This document shows, piece after piece, positions 11,693-23,207 of a DNA stretch of 64,000 bases. Origin of the DNA: Larix kaempferi (taxonomy: Eukaryota; Streptophyta; Pinopsida; Pinales; Pinaceae); contig BSBM01000712.1 in the NCBI GenBank assembly GCA_027924585.1, forward strand, positions 3,358,001 through 3,422,000. The letters are read 5' to 3'. A model generated the notes under the pieces. That model worked only from the letters and a program-made list of their open reading frames with translations, searched no databases and was not told where the DNA came from. Position 1 is the first letter of the stretch, and the number at the start of each line of letters is the position of its first letter. Position numbers and translations under genes: made by a program.

Positions 11693-14337
11693 AATCCTCC
11701 CTTCCCAATATTGCTTGTCCTCAAGCAATTTTAAACATGGGTGTTGAAGAACCTGCTTTCTGTATAATTCTTTGAAATTGCCATTGAATTGCCCAACCTT
11801 GAGTCTTTGAGTTTCCATGAAGATTTTAGAGAGGAACCACCATGCTTTCTGCTGCACTACTCTAATTAAAATAATTTTTTTAAGTGGGGAATCCATCTCC
11901 CATACTGCTTGCTTCCCCCCAAAAAATAAAACCAATGAGACAAAAATTATTCCAGGGTCCCATTGTTTGTATTGCACCCCAACAATTAAGAGTGCTCTCC
12001 AACTCACACCATTAGATAAGAGGATTCCTGGATCCCATTTTCTTGTATGCATTCTTCGAAACATCATGAGTACCAAATATATATCATCAAAGTACATAAC
12101 AACATAATGAAAATTTACATCAAGGATATGCTTCATCAAAGAGTCATGAAAGTGCTTATACCTCCAAGCAAGTAGACCACCATTTTCCAAGTGCATACAA
12201 GCTTCAAGTGACCAATCAAATCTACTCCAATGACATAGGTGAGGATCCCATGTCCTATAATGCTGCTCCAAAAGGATGTGATATGCATCAAAATATTCAG
12301 CCATGTATTCTTTCATCCAAGAAGTGAATGAAGAATCTCCTCTAAAATCTGAACCAAGTAATGAGCAGAAAAAACAAGGAGACTTCAAATGACTCAAAGA
12401 AGTCTCACCCATACATCCATGAATGTGAGAATCATAAGAATATAACAAAGTATGTGGCTTCCAACAAAAATGTTCTCCAATCATAAAGTTATTCTCCCAA
12501 GTGTTGGATGAAGTTCCTCTAATATCAAATGAATCCAGTGTTGAGCAAGAAAAACCATGAGTCTTCAAGTGACTCAAATGCATATCATAGGTGCATCCAT
12601 GTAGATTTGCATCATCATAAAGTGACAAATAATGTTGCTGCAAATGTGAATAAGAATGTGCTCCAACCATGTCATCATAAAAGGTAAATCTAGGAGTTTC
12701 ATACTCCTCATGTGGCACCATAAAAAAGAACCCTTTCACCCATACTTCATTGAGACTAATGTTGAAAAACATGGAATTGTAGGATGTAGGAGAATGAACT
12801 AACTCACCCAATTGATAAAAAAGTGTAGAAGTTTCATCATGGGAAGGATCCATAGGGGTAGTATCATGCAGCTCCTTCAAAAGTATGAACTCTTTGTCAT
12901 AGTTTGGTTCCAATGTAGAGGAATCATGCTCTTCTTTAAAAATTGCATAACCTTCATCAAGAGACAATTCAAATTTCTCTTCCACCACATCAAGTGTTTG
13001 GATCTCTTCAAGTTCATCTTCAAACATATCAAGAACATTCAAATTTTCACATTTCTCATGATCCACCATGTCATGAGAATCCTCCAAACAATCTACCATT
13101 TGACAATCTGAAACATAAGAGGAAAAACAAGTATCTTGCAACTTTTCAAGAAGTTGCTCATTTTGAATTGTGAGCTTATGATTATCCTCATTATTCTTCA
13201 AGTATGCATCATGTAACAATTCATTAAGCTCAAACAAATATTTCTATAAAAAAGCAAAGACATGAAATTACCTTTGATGTGGCTCATTGCTCCTTGAATC
13301 TTCTCCATGTCTTCAAGGAAGGATGTTTCCTCTAATGAAGTAGCTCTCCAACAAGAATTTGACACCAATGCTTGAGTTTCATGGAGAATGCCGAGGGACT
13401 CTTGGATCTTCTTTTCATTCATCTTTAAGGACCCTTCAAGAAAATGAAGCTCTTGCAAATGAACCTCCTCATCTTCTTCATTTTTTCTTGGACCAACTTC
13501 ATGAAGCTCAAGTGGTGATGGGGAAGTTGATCTTGGTTCTTCTTCAACTGCTGCAAGGTCTTCATTATCATGCTTAATGGAACTTGGGCTTACAGCAACA
13601 CTTTCAAAAGTGATCTCTATGTCACCAACATAGAGGTGTGAGCACCCATCAGTAGGTACTCCTTCATAGTTTAAGCATCCATCAGTAGATGCTCTTTGGT
13701 TCATGTCTAAGCTAGAAGGTGTCTCGAAATGATCTTCCATATTTTCAATAGAATCTTCTTCATGCTCTTGTGATGTCTCTTCATTTTTATCCTTCAAGCA
13801 AGATGATGCATTTTTCCCCTTGTTTTCCTTATGATCAATATCTTTGGAATCTCCTTTTGAATAATTCCCAAAAGCTCTCCTCAAGTGGGACATAATTTCA
13901 TGCACACATGTATGATACTCACTCCAAGGTTCTTTACAAGAAGGGCATAAAACTTTCTCTACTAACTCCACATCTTCATTTTTGGGCCTATTTTCAAAAA
14001 CATGTTCAGCAAAGTACTCAAAAGACATGGCATTTTGTGTATTTTTGCTAAAAGCAAGACATTCTTGATATTTTTGATATTGTTGAGGCAAGGTTTTATA
14101 TTTTGCTCTCCATCTTTAGAACTCACTCATAGGATTATCCTTGGTTGGTGTGACACACTCATATTCATAAGATTTAAAGTCATAAGAATAATCTTCATTT
14201 CTGTTGAAGCTACAAGTAGTGTTGCATGATGGAACCTCTTCCTCATACCATTCACATTCTGCTTCATATTGCTCATAAGCATCTTTATATTCCTCATAAG
14301 AATTGTACTCATAGGATTCATCATAATAGTAAGACAT
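11579..14337 (-). pseudogene. F-family gene, broken copy (about 915 codons)
   Basis: Same protein as the intact copy at 32498-35260, with high identity along its length. The start MSYYYDESYEYNS is at 14337. A TAA at 14116-14118 stands where F2 has CAA, and a one-base deletion near 13245 shifts the frame, so the copy reads as three segments. The acidic Tyr/Glu-rich N-terminus, the zinc-finger-like CPSC..H..C..H (about 13930-13965) and the two internal repeats (about 12290-12660) are present. As in F2, the frame runs past the polypurine tract into the LTR and stops at 11579. Function unknown; no pol domain seen. Confidence 0.8.
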
Positions 14338-14386
14338 GGCTGCTTATTATTCTTGAATGTATGTACCTACTCCACAGGTGCAAAGA

Positions 14387-14402
14387 CCATGCTCTGATAC
14401 CA
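14387..14402 (-). other. Primer-binding site of F1
   Basis: Minus strand TGGTATCAGAGCATGG, one base from the LTR; identical to the F2 site (32433-32448). Confidence 0.88.
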
Positions 14403-14403
14403 C

Positions 14404-16064
14404 TGTAATGTCCCTTATTAGAAATTTTATTAAAATTGCAATTTTCCACTTTTTTTCCCTAGTTCGACCTTTGACTAGTTTTGATCTCTAGGTCCCAAAT
14501 TTGCCCCAAATGATCCCAAATCTTCTGAGAAGGTATATTAATGATATTAGAACATAAATATGTGTTTCAAGGATGCCTTTGGACATTTAAAATACTTCTG
14601 CAAATCTTCTTTCAATTTTGATCAATGTAGGTAACTTTACTAGTGATTTTCCTTTGACTAGCATTGGTCTCTAGGTCTCAAATTGACTCCAAATGCCTTC
14701 AAATATTCAAGGAAGGTGTATGAATGATATTATAACTTGAATATAATGTTAATGGATAAAATATGTCCACCAAAATACCTCTGCAAACTCTCTTAAGATT
14801 CTGGACCAATTATGCAATTTTACTAGTAATTTGGGGTTCAAATCCCCCTGGGGTAAGTACTGAAAATGGATTCCCAAATGCCTCCAAATCCACTCAAATT
14901 TATGAACAGAGGTATGTAATGTGTTAATTATTTTATTAAATTCCCATATGCACCATTAACGGATTATTACAACTGTTCTCACCCTCTCCCATTCAACTGC
15001 AAAAATCTCCAATTCGACCCTTGGGGAAATGGCACTATTTCACCTCCCAATACAACTAAACTGAGTAAAAATGATTCAAATGCTCAAGTACGGTACATGA
15101 AACTTGTAGAAGACATCCATGGTAGTATATGTATCACAAATATATCATAGAATCATCCATTCATTCGAAATCATCATCAATACATTGGCTCATAACAAGG
15201 TAGTGGGGAAATGGCATTGTTCTTCCATTAAAAATGATATTTATACATTTCTACTTGGAATTTCGACCTGAAACTTTTTGGAGATGAATAAAAGAGTATT
15301 TAATTCATATTAAAAAATACATGGGGCATTAAAATATTCCTCAAAGAGTACAATAGCTCACCAAAAACGCCCTCCCGTAAGGATCAAGAATATGCCATCA
15401 AAACTGGAAATGGTTGAAGGAGTGAGCTGCAATAAAAGAAACCATGAGCTGCCATGTAGCTTACACATACAAATAAAGACTCCATTAAATCTCCAAATTA
15501 AAGGTCTAAATGGCCTTTCCAATTACCAACTTGGATGGGAATCTTTCACCCTCAAAATTGGCTAAGGCAAGAAACTAGTCATCCACTAGCTCTCCCTCTT
15601 CAGAAATGCAATTGAAAATTCTACAAATGATCAAAAGCTAGTTTCATTATTTTTTAGTGACATTTATAAATCTCTAATGTCCTCCATGGGTAGAATTCCT
15701 TCCAAGAGACTCATTCCAACTCAAGTTGGGAAGAGATTCCAAAGAACGCCACTTGTACAACAATTCCTAGTCTCCCACTTCCACCAAATCACATGTGGAA
15801 GCATCTTAGCTGCCCTAACACCCTTGAGCGCCCTATTGGAGTCTATTTTTATCCTTGACATGTCATATATGTCATATTTCAGCCTTCAGGTCTGATTTGT
15901 GTCATAGGTGTCATAGCATCTTCATCATTGTTGTCATAGAGCTAGGGAATCTAGCCCAAGTGTCTCACTAACTCCAAATTGCCTCTTCCTCTTCCATGGG
16001 AGTTACTCTTCCTCTATATTTCGACCTTGGATGAGTCATGCCATGAATAATACCTTTTGGACTC
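14404..16064 (-). repeat. 5' LTR of F1, proximal part (before G)
   Basis: Colinear with 9666-11692; interrupted by G at GACTC (16060-16064) and resumed at 25866. Confidence 0.9.
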
Positions 16065-16771
16065 TGTTGGCCCGGTTTTGCAACCAGGCTTAGTGCTATG
16101 GGCACCTGCTAACTAGTAGTAGCAGTTTCAATAGAAATAAAAAACAATAAACTAAATCTAAACTAAACTAAACTAGCATGTGCATTTTGAATTAAAAAAC
16201 AAGAACAAGAAAGATAAAAAATAATTTTTTGTATTGAAAATGGGGCAAGAAAATGCTTGCAAGAACAATACCTCCAAATGATGAATGGTTGTTTGAATGG
16301 CTCCAATGGTGAGCAGCTCCAATCTCCAATGGGTCCTTTCTCCAAGGGTTGCTACAATGGCCAAATACTCAAGGGAGATTTTGGCAGCATGAGGATAGGA
16401 ATATGGATGGATGATGAAATGAGGAGCCCCTACCACCTTTTTATAGGTTTTGGTGGTGGGGAATACCATTTGTGGTTTTGTGGAAACCAAATGGTATTGA
16501 CCAACATGGTTTAGGTACTTTTCCCTCCTTTTTCCTTTTTTGAATAAAATTAATATTTTTATTCCCTTTTTAATATTTTGGGAATTTTTGACCCTTTTTG
16601 AGGGTTTTTTATGCTTTTTAGGAAAAATAATCTTTTTGAGTGGGAAAAAGGGGTGTACCAAGGTCTTTTGGTGACCTTTTGTTGGCTTCAGAGGCTCAGA
16701 TGGTGGAAAAGTGGACAAATGGGTCATGTGAATAAGGGAATGAGCTAGTGAGCACTTTTTAGGTGTTAACA
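16065..16771 (-). repeat. 3' LTR of G
   Basis: 707 bp, nearly identical to 25185-25860. The shorter right LTR lacks a stretch near 16566-16597 (around TTTGGGAATTTTTGACCC). The few mismatches suggest a relatively recent insertion. Confidence 0.92.
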
Positions 16772-16783
16772 GATTGCCCCCTG
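16772..16783 (-). other. Polypurine tract of G
   Basis: Minus strand CAGGGGGCAATC abutting the LTR; the plus-strand priming site. Confidence 0.8.
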
Positions 16784-17970
16784 ATGTGTGAGGGCAGGAG
16801 CTCATCGTATGGCCGATAGACATCATAGTTCTTTTGTCTTTTTTCTGGGGTTGTAGGGAGGAGAAGAGACCGATTGGATACTGGATCCACGTCCCATGGA
16901 AGCTGCAAAAAAAAACAAATATTACATTGCCTCAATATGAATGAGGGATAATCTCTGATAATGGACGAGGCGGGCATACCCATGCTCGTATCAAGACATA
17001 AACATAACAATTAGTCTTAAGAAGGGGGATCTAATACATAAAAAATATACTGGTACATCATAATGGTCCAGAGGGTACATTATTTTGGGATGTACTCATG
17101 ATCATGACATGGATGATCTCAATAACTGATACACTGGAATAACTGATGAACTGTTGGAACTGAAGGTGTCCAACATCTGTAACTACGTAATGACTGTGAG
17201 CCATCGCTGGGAAGTATCTGTAACTGTATACTCGAGGGAGTATAAAACTGGGGTACATCTGAATACTGTCGCCATACGCAACCTGGATATCTATAGGAAT
17301 AGTGTAACTGGTTGTATCCATATGTAGACTCTCAAATGTGGAGGAGTCAGAAGGTATCCGGGGTCTTCGACTAATAAGTGAACGAACCAATACCCTGTGC
17401 GAGTCTCAACGATGCGATCAAGGTGTTGAAGTCGATCATGTGAGAAACAACCATTTGGAGAGGCACTGAGGGCTCTTCTCGAAATGATTCGTAGGCACTC
17501 ATCATAAATGGTGATGAGTCCAAGACACAGGGACCTCTAGGTCTATCCTCTGGAATAAATGTGGTTGTCGTCGACAGAGGGAGACCAACAACTAACAAGG
17601 AAATGATGTTTCCTTGATAGGTGCACGAGGTGTATAACTGAAGTATTGTAGTACTGATGGTAGGACTGACATACTTGTGGGGATGGGAAGTATCCGGGGT
17701 CATATTGTGGGTAGACTCAAACTTCCTTTGTTCAGAGCATGATGATATGGTTGACCTGGCAGCGTTGGGAACTGACTTATAGGTTTGAGGATCATAGCTT
17801 TAAGGACTGAAGGGTATGTATGACTCTGGTGGGGAATCAAGCTGATGGGTGCTGTCGAGGGGTTCTCAGGGTGACATACTGCAGAATACTCTAAACAAAG
17901 GCGAACAAAATGGGGAAGCTGTCATATGAGTAGACGTGATCTGTTGTGGCACCGTGAAGCACCATTGGGT
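16784..17970 (-). other. G 3' region, unassigned part
   Basis: About 1.2 kb between the hairpin array and the polypurine tract. Two minus-strand open stretches (17371-17703 and 17058-17390, 110 codons each) overlap by 20 bases in different frames. They have no recognisable domain, so I do not call them genes. In a full Tat element the integrase would lie upstream of this position; none is present. Confidence 0.5.
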
Positions 17971-18515
17971 CCTTCTTCGTAGTTTTAATGAGCTCCAATA
18001 AGGGATAAAAGTGTGCTCTAAAATGGTATTGTCCTGTGGATTCGTGAGCCCAGGACTGTTCGTGCTCAATGGTGCTTTCATTTTTAAGGAGTCTGAAAAC
18101 GATAAGAAGACTCTGCAGTTGTTATGACTACTGTCCTGTTGGTTTTACGAGCCCAGGATGGTGATTGCTCGTGGTCGCTTTCATTTTTGGAGAGTCTGAA
18201 AGCGGTAAGGGGACTCCATTGGTGTTTCTTTTTCGTAAGTTTAGTCTCCAAGGCCCGAAAAAGCATAAAATGATGCGGATGGAGAACTCTTCTAGCCGAT
18301 GTGACTAGAGTATACCTTTTTCGTAATTAGTCTACGAGGTCCGGAAAAGGGGTAAACTTATACCAGGTAGACGCCCTTTCAGATACGTTTAGCGAGCATG
18401 AAAGGAAGCAAGATTGCTCGGCGATCTTTTCATTGTTTTAGGAGTCAGAAAAGAGCTTAACAGAAACTCCCTAAGTGCCTTTTTTGTAAAAAGGGATTGC
18501 TCAGCCCGAAAAAGG
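17971..18515 (-). repeat. Array of about ten hairpins with self-complementary, diverged stems (G)
   Basis: Inverted repeats follow one another every 40-80 bp. Stems, by plus-strand limits: 17971-18003 (6/7), 18031-18056 (6), 18074-18100 (6/7), 18133-18159 (5 plus wobble), 18176-18204 (8), 18228-18263 (8), 18315-18350 (8 plus a T-G wobble), 18375-18405 (7), 18425-18454 (7), 18478-18515 (8 plus a wobble). Arm sequences differ (CGCTTTCA, CTTTTTCG, CCTTTCA, GTCCTG) while pairing is kept. Loops share a GAGYC-like motif just before the 3' arm in most units. Function unknown; see findings. Confidence 0.75.
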
Positions 18516-18540
18516 GATAAAATTATACCAAACAAAAATG

Positions 18541-18940
18541 TATAGATGGGAGCGAGAAAAGGTCTCAAGCGTGATCATGTGTGTGGGATACTGGATCCGG
18601 TGACATAAAGATTGTCAAAAGGGGGCTGCGGCTTTGTCGCACGCAAACCGAGGCAAAGAGAGGGCATTTTGAAAAAATGGCCGAAAAGTATGGACGTGAG
18701 AGCGAGAAATGATCTCAAGCATCATCACAAGCGCGAGAAACAGAATCTGGCGATATAAATATGGTCAACCACGGAGAACGGTGGATGTGGCACGCAAACC
18801 GAGGTGATGAGGGGGGCATGGAAAAAATGCCCGAAAAATCTAGGGGTGAGAGTGAGAAATGATCTCAAGCATCATCACGAGCGCGGAAAAATGAATCCGA
18901 TGCTATAAAGATGGTCGACCACGGAGAACGGCGGAAGGGG
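18541..18940 (-). repeat. About 150-bp tandem repeat, three units (G)
   Basis: GAG(C/T)GAGAAA..ATCTCAAGC recurs near 18550, 18699 and 18849, each followed by a GATATAAA- or CATAAAG-like segment, GGTC(A/G)ACCACGGAGAACG in two of the units, and CACGCAAACCGAGG in two. The third unit overlaps the end of the upstream reading frame. Confidence 0.75.
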
Positions 18941-20830
18941 AATATATTACCCAAGCTGCGGAGGCCAGATTGGGGGACCAATGGCTTGCACCATCGGCGA
19001 AACCGACGTAGCAGAGTGGAACATGTGTGTGAACGGGATCAATGGAAGAGGCCAACCGGACAGAGGGGTATCCAATGGAGATCATATAAATGGCGGGGTC
19101 AAGGCCAGGCATTTCAGTATCTGGCCAATTAAAGACGTCAGTGAATTCTTGGAACAGTTGGTGGTATTCTCCGATCTCATGCTCACTATGGGAAGCTCCT
19201 AATGTAATGGTATGAATGGCACCAAGTGGGTCAGAGATGTCAATGTGGATGACGGGAGAAATATCGGCCATGGAATCCATTAACCAATCGACTTTAGTAG
19301 GAAGGAAATCTTTGGACTCAACCGCGGATAGGGTAGCGGTGGTGGATGAAGTCTCTTCCAGGAGGAAGTATGGACAATGGTGCATGTCTTCCCCGGGATA
19401 ATCAAGGGCAGTAGGAGTCTCGATAGCCCCATCATCATTGTGGGAGCTTTGAGTGGTCAAATCAAGTGATGAGGTAGTGGTAGTCGAAGAGATCATGTAG
19501 ATGGTGTTAATCTCTTCCGATGAGGATGATGTGGGAGGGTAGATCTCCTCGATAGTAGGGGGTGCCGTCTCAAGGTCCAAATTGTTCATCTCGTAGAGGG
19601 CTGCTCTGTAATCTGGGATGTCAGGACAGTGATGGGAGTAGTGGCCGTAAATACTGCATATCGCACATGGGTGGTTGGTACGCAGTGATTTATCACGAGG
19701 CATGGGGTTTGGATCTAGTTTGACCACCGGGATGTTGGGGTCGTCGTCCAAAATTTGCATTTGTTCCTGCAATGCAGGTAACTGTGGACACTGATGGGTC
19801 GGATGGACTATCTCATCACACAGTGAGCATTTTGGAGGAGCATGAAATACGGGGGGAGGTTTAACTGTCTTGGGTGGGGGTACCGCAGTGTATGGTTGTG
19901 GGCCTCTGCCCCCAGTGGGCCTGATGAGTGGAGGGGGATTCGTCGATGACGAAGAAGTAATGATACTGGGAGGTGGTTGGGTAGAAGTAACGATGGGTTT
20001 CACCGGTTGTAGGATGACATTTGGTGTCGGCGGTGGAATGGGAGGCGAAATATACCACACGGGAAATCCCAATGTTAACCCGGGGAGACTAAGGGTAGCC
20101 ATAATCGGAGCGCTTACTACGCCCGAAGGAGGGAATAGAAAGGGGATTGTGTGGATGGGTGTAACACCGATGTGACTAGGGACCAATGGTGGTTTAGGGA
20201 ACAAAGGTGGTTGATTACCAGGTGGTTGTGTATTCTGTGAAAGAGTACAGAGGTTCGCGACGTGGGTCTCCGGTGATGGTGGTGGAATGGACTGAAATGT
20301 AGAGGTCATCGGCGCCTCGGAGTAAAGTCCAGGTCCTACTGAGGAAATGAATGAGGTAGTTGCACCACAAACAGGTTGTTCAACCATGGGGAGAACATTT
20401 TCAGGTGTGGCGGGGGCCTTGGGATCGTAATAGGTGAGCTGGTCGACCTTGACCACGCGTCCTTCATGGGGGAACTGCATGGTGTGAAATACGGATGAGG
20501 CAACAGTCCGCATGGCATACATGTAGCTGCGACCAAGTAAAAGGTTATAGTCTAGTTGAGCATTGATGACCTCAATGTCAATGAGCACAGTTTTACCCGC
20601 CAGCTGGATGGGGACATTGGCTAAAAGACCTTGGGGTTGAGCCGAACGGCCGTCGTAGGCTCTTAATGCAGTGGTGGACTAATGGAGAGTAGGGGATCCC
20701 AAATTCTACCAAACGAATGTGGACATGACGCATGTGGAGGCCCCTTCATCGATAATACACCGATGGATGACAAGATTCCGAACAGAAACGGAAACTTGGA
20801 ATGCTAAAGAGGAAGGCAGGCGTGGTTCAG
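18903..20830 (-). pseudogene. G protease, Pro-rich linker with two CCHC knuckles, RNase H scrap
   Basis: Same frame as the gag segment. A retropepsin motif DEGASTCVM lies near 20725-20755, and LDYNLLLGRSYMYAM near 20500-20550 is a typical Tat protease end. A long Pro/Ser/Thr-rich linker follows with two CCHC knuckles (CSLCDEIVHPTHQC about 19800-19840; CAICSIYGHYSHHC about 19630-19670). Next comes a pre-RT linker (LFQEFTDVFNW), and then, without RT, GFADGASHWSP..AAWVIYSPS, the opening of an RNase H domain. In-frame TAG stops at 20706-20708, 20679-20681 and 18903-18905. The RT-RNase H region appears to be deleted without breaking the frame. Confidence 0.7.
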
Positions 20831-20831
20831 A

Positions 20832-23207
20832 CTAGTCTGAATCTAATGCGATCAGCTGTGAATCATTGGGGTCAATGGCGCCAATGGCAGAGAGTAAATT
20901 CTTGTGCTGTGAAGGACAGTTTTTCAAGACCTCTAAAGCAGACATGGCTGCAGGAGACTGGGCTAAGTCATCTACGATGTTGTAATTCGACGCAGCCCGA
21001 GCATTGGGATTATTGTTGATACGACGAAGTGGGAAGCGAGGTGCTTTGGAAGCACCATCAAGTGGAGCCGGCGGTATACGTAATGTTTGATCTGTGGGAT
21101 TAACGTTAGTGTTCTTGTCGTTGGGAGGGGCTTTAGACGTGGAGCCATATTGGTTCCGACGAGTTTGGAGGTTGGCATCGACAGTCGACATCATCAACAA
21201 ATGGTGAATGCCTGAATCAAACATGGGTTGATCAGGGGCTGCATAAGTGATCTGCTGTGGTGGCACGTTGCCCTGAGGGGGGGCTAATGGCTGAGTGTTC
21301 ACTACACCCTGGTTTGGAAAGGGGTTTTGCAGCACCAAAGGTTGATGTTGAGGTGGTGGAGGGTTGGGTGGCGGCTAAGGAGCCGCTTTCCCTTGACGAT
21401 GGGCATCGTCGGTCCAGAGTTGCCGAGCTCGCTCCAAATGTGGGCAGGAATGCTTGTAATGACCATAGACCCCACAGATAGAACAAGGGTGGTTTGTTCC
21501 GAGGTTATTATTTCTAGGCTGCTTAGGATTCCGATCCGGATTGCAGTTGGGAGGAGCAGCATTGTTATTCTGCGGAGGATTGGGAGGTGGAGGACCTTGC
21601 TGATGTTGTTGGTTACTACCGCGGTTACGACCTCTACCACGGTTCTGTTGCACACCTTGGTTGTGCTAGTTGTTTTGGTTCTGGGGCTGGTTGTGCTGTG
21701 TATACACTTGCCCTTGAGCAGTGGGAGGATTTTGGTTCGCCGCAGGTGTGGGAGCAGGTTGTGGTGGATAATAAGCCTGTGGGGCTGGAGGTGGTCCAGT
21801 TTCCTACTGGGGTTTTTGGTAACCCTGAGCTATTGGAGGTGTTGGGTTAGCTGCCACAGCTTGTTGTGGGTAGTATACTGGCTGAGGTACAGCTGGGGGG
21901 GCGTATGCAGGTGGTGCCTGACCAAAACACTGAGGTGGACATGAAGGTACATGGGTATGGTGGTGATGTGCCATGGGAGCATATGAACTGGTTGCTCCAG
22001 ACTGAGATGTAGCCCGCGAAAGGTCGGGACTATGGCTAGGATGTACAATGGAATAGGGTTGGGGATGTGAAGCCATACGACCAATGATGCCATCAGCGGC
22101 ATGGGATGCCCCCGGTGCATCATGTTGGGATGACTCGCCCCGAGGGGCGTCAGGTATAATGGTATACAGATAACCCGATTGGGTGTAAATGAGATCAAAC
22201 TGTTGGGCTTTGAGGATGGCCTCTTCTTCAGACTGGGGTCTTTCGGATGCCACATCCTTCGCAATGAGAGGGAGAAGGGATTTTAGAAACCAATCTAGGA
22301 AGATATGGTCATCTAATTTGATTTTGCAGAGGCTTCGGCGTCGACGCCACTCATGAATGTGGTCAGTGATGTGGGTGGCCGTGTTCTGTATGCAAGACAG
22401 TAGGATCTCAATGCCCGCATCATAGTGGACAGGTAACTGAAAGAACTGCAGGAAGGTCGAGGAAAGGGAGGTGAAGGTGGCATGTGTCCCATGGGGCTGC
22501 TCGATATACCACTTGGCTGCAGAGCCAGTGAAGGTGCGCTGTAATAGACGGAGGCGGATAGAGTCGTCCACTATGGAGTTGGAGGAACACCATAGATGGA
22601 AGGACATGATATGGTTCTGGGGGTCCTCACCTGCCTTGCCCTCAAACTTAGGGATGTTGGAGGGGAGTTTGGTGGGAATGTGAGGCCACACAGGATCGTG
22701 TCTGATAGGGTCATTGGTGAGCCTGGCTAAGTCTGGCAAGTTCAGACTTGCCATGTATGGTAAGCTAGCAAATGTAGTGACGGGGACTGGGACATGCCTA
22801 GTCATGGTGGTATGATGTAGGGGTCCCGTAGCACCTAAAGGTATGCTAGGGATTGAAGGTATATGTCCTCTAATAGGTGTGGTCTGGTGTGGGCTAGCGC
22901 CTCCAAGTGCAACATGGGTTACACTTGGGTTAGGAATAGTAGTGGCGATTCCTGGAATCTGGGTTGTGGGAATCGGAGGGGGTGTGACCCCTATGTTGGG
23001 CATACCCATAACAGGTGGTGGACCTGTGTTGGGGATTCCTATAACAGGAGGTGGCCCTGTGTTGGGCATTCCTAAATGTGGAGTGTTGTCCATATTAGGC
23101 ATACCTAGGGGGGTGGGTGTTGCCATGGATGGAACCGTAGTAGAAGGGTCTGTGGACGTCTCTCCTATGGTTCTGGTAAAAAGTGGGTCCAATGGAGTTC
23201 CAGCCAT
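20832..23207 (-). pseudogene. G gag (capsid and zinc knuckle), interrupted by TAG codons
   Basis: ATG at 23207. The first 200 residues are rich in Pro, Gly and Thr with repeated (G)IPNTGPPPV units. A retrotransposon gag domain follows (about 22150-22680), with PKFEGKAGEDPQNHIMSF and SAAKWYIEQ. A Gln/Pro-rich tract leads to a CCHC knuckle (CSICGVYGHYKHSC, about 21440-21485). The frame is continuous from 23207 to 18903 with no shift. Stops inside this segment or at its end (21804, 21666, 21375, 20832) are all TAG. The frame is also open for about 70 codons upstream of the ATG, so the original start may have been lost. Confidence 0.75.

Noticed and set aside
18541-18940. Shared origin of ATCTCA..ATCACGAG motifs in the G 150-bp repeat and the C 3' region
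   Set aside because: Similarity is short and in opposite orientation relative to the sense strands; chance cannot be excluded.
21257-21944. Plus-strand frames of 74-205 codons opposite the G gag
   Set aside because: Shadow frames of the Pro/Gln-rich gag sequence on the minus strand; no domain.
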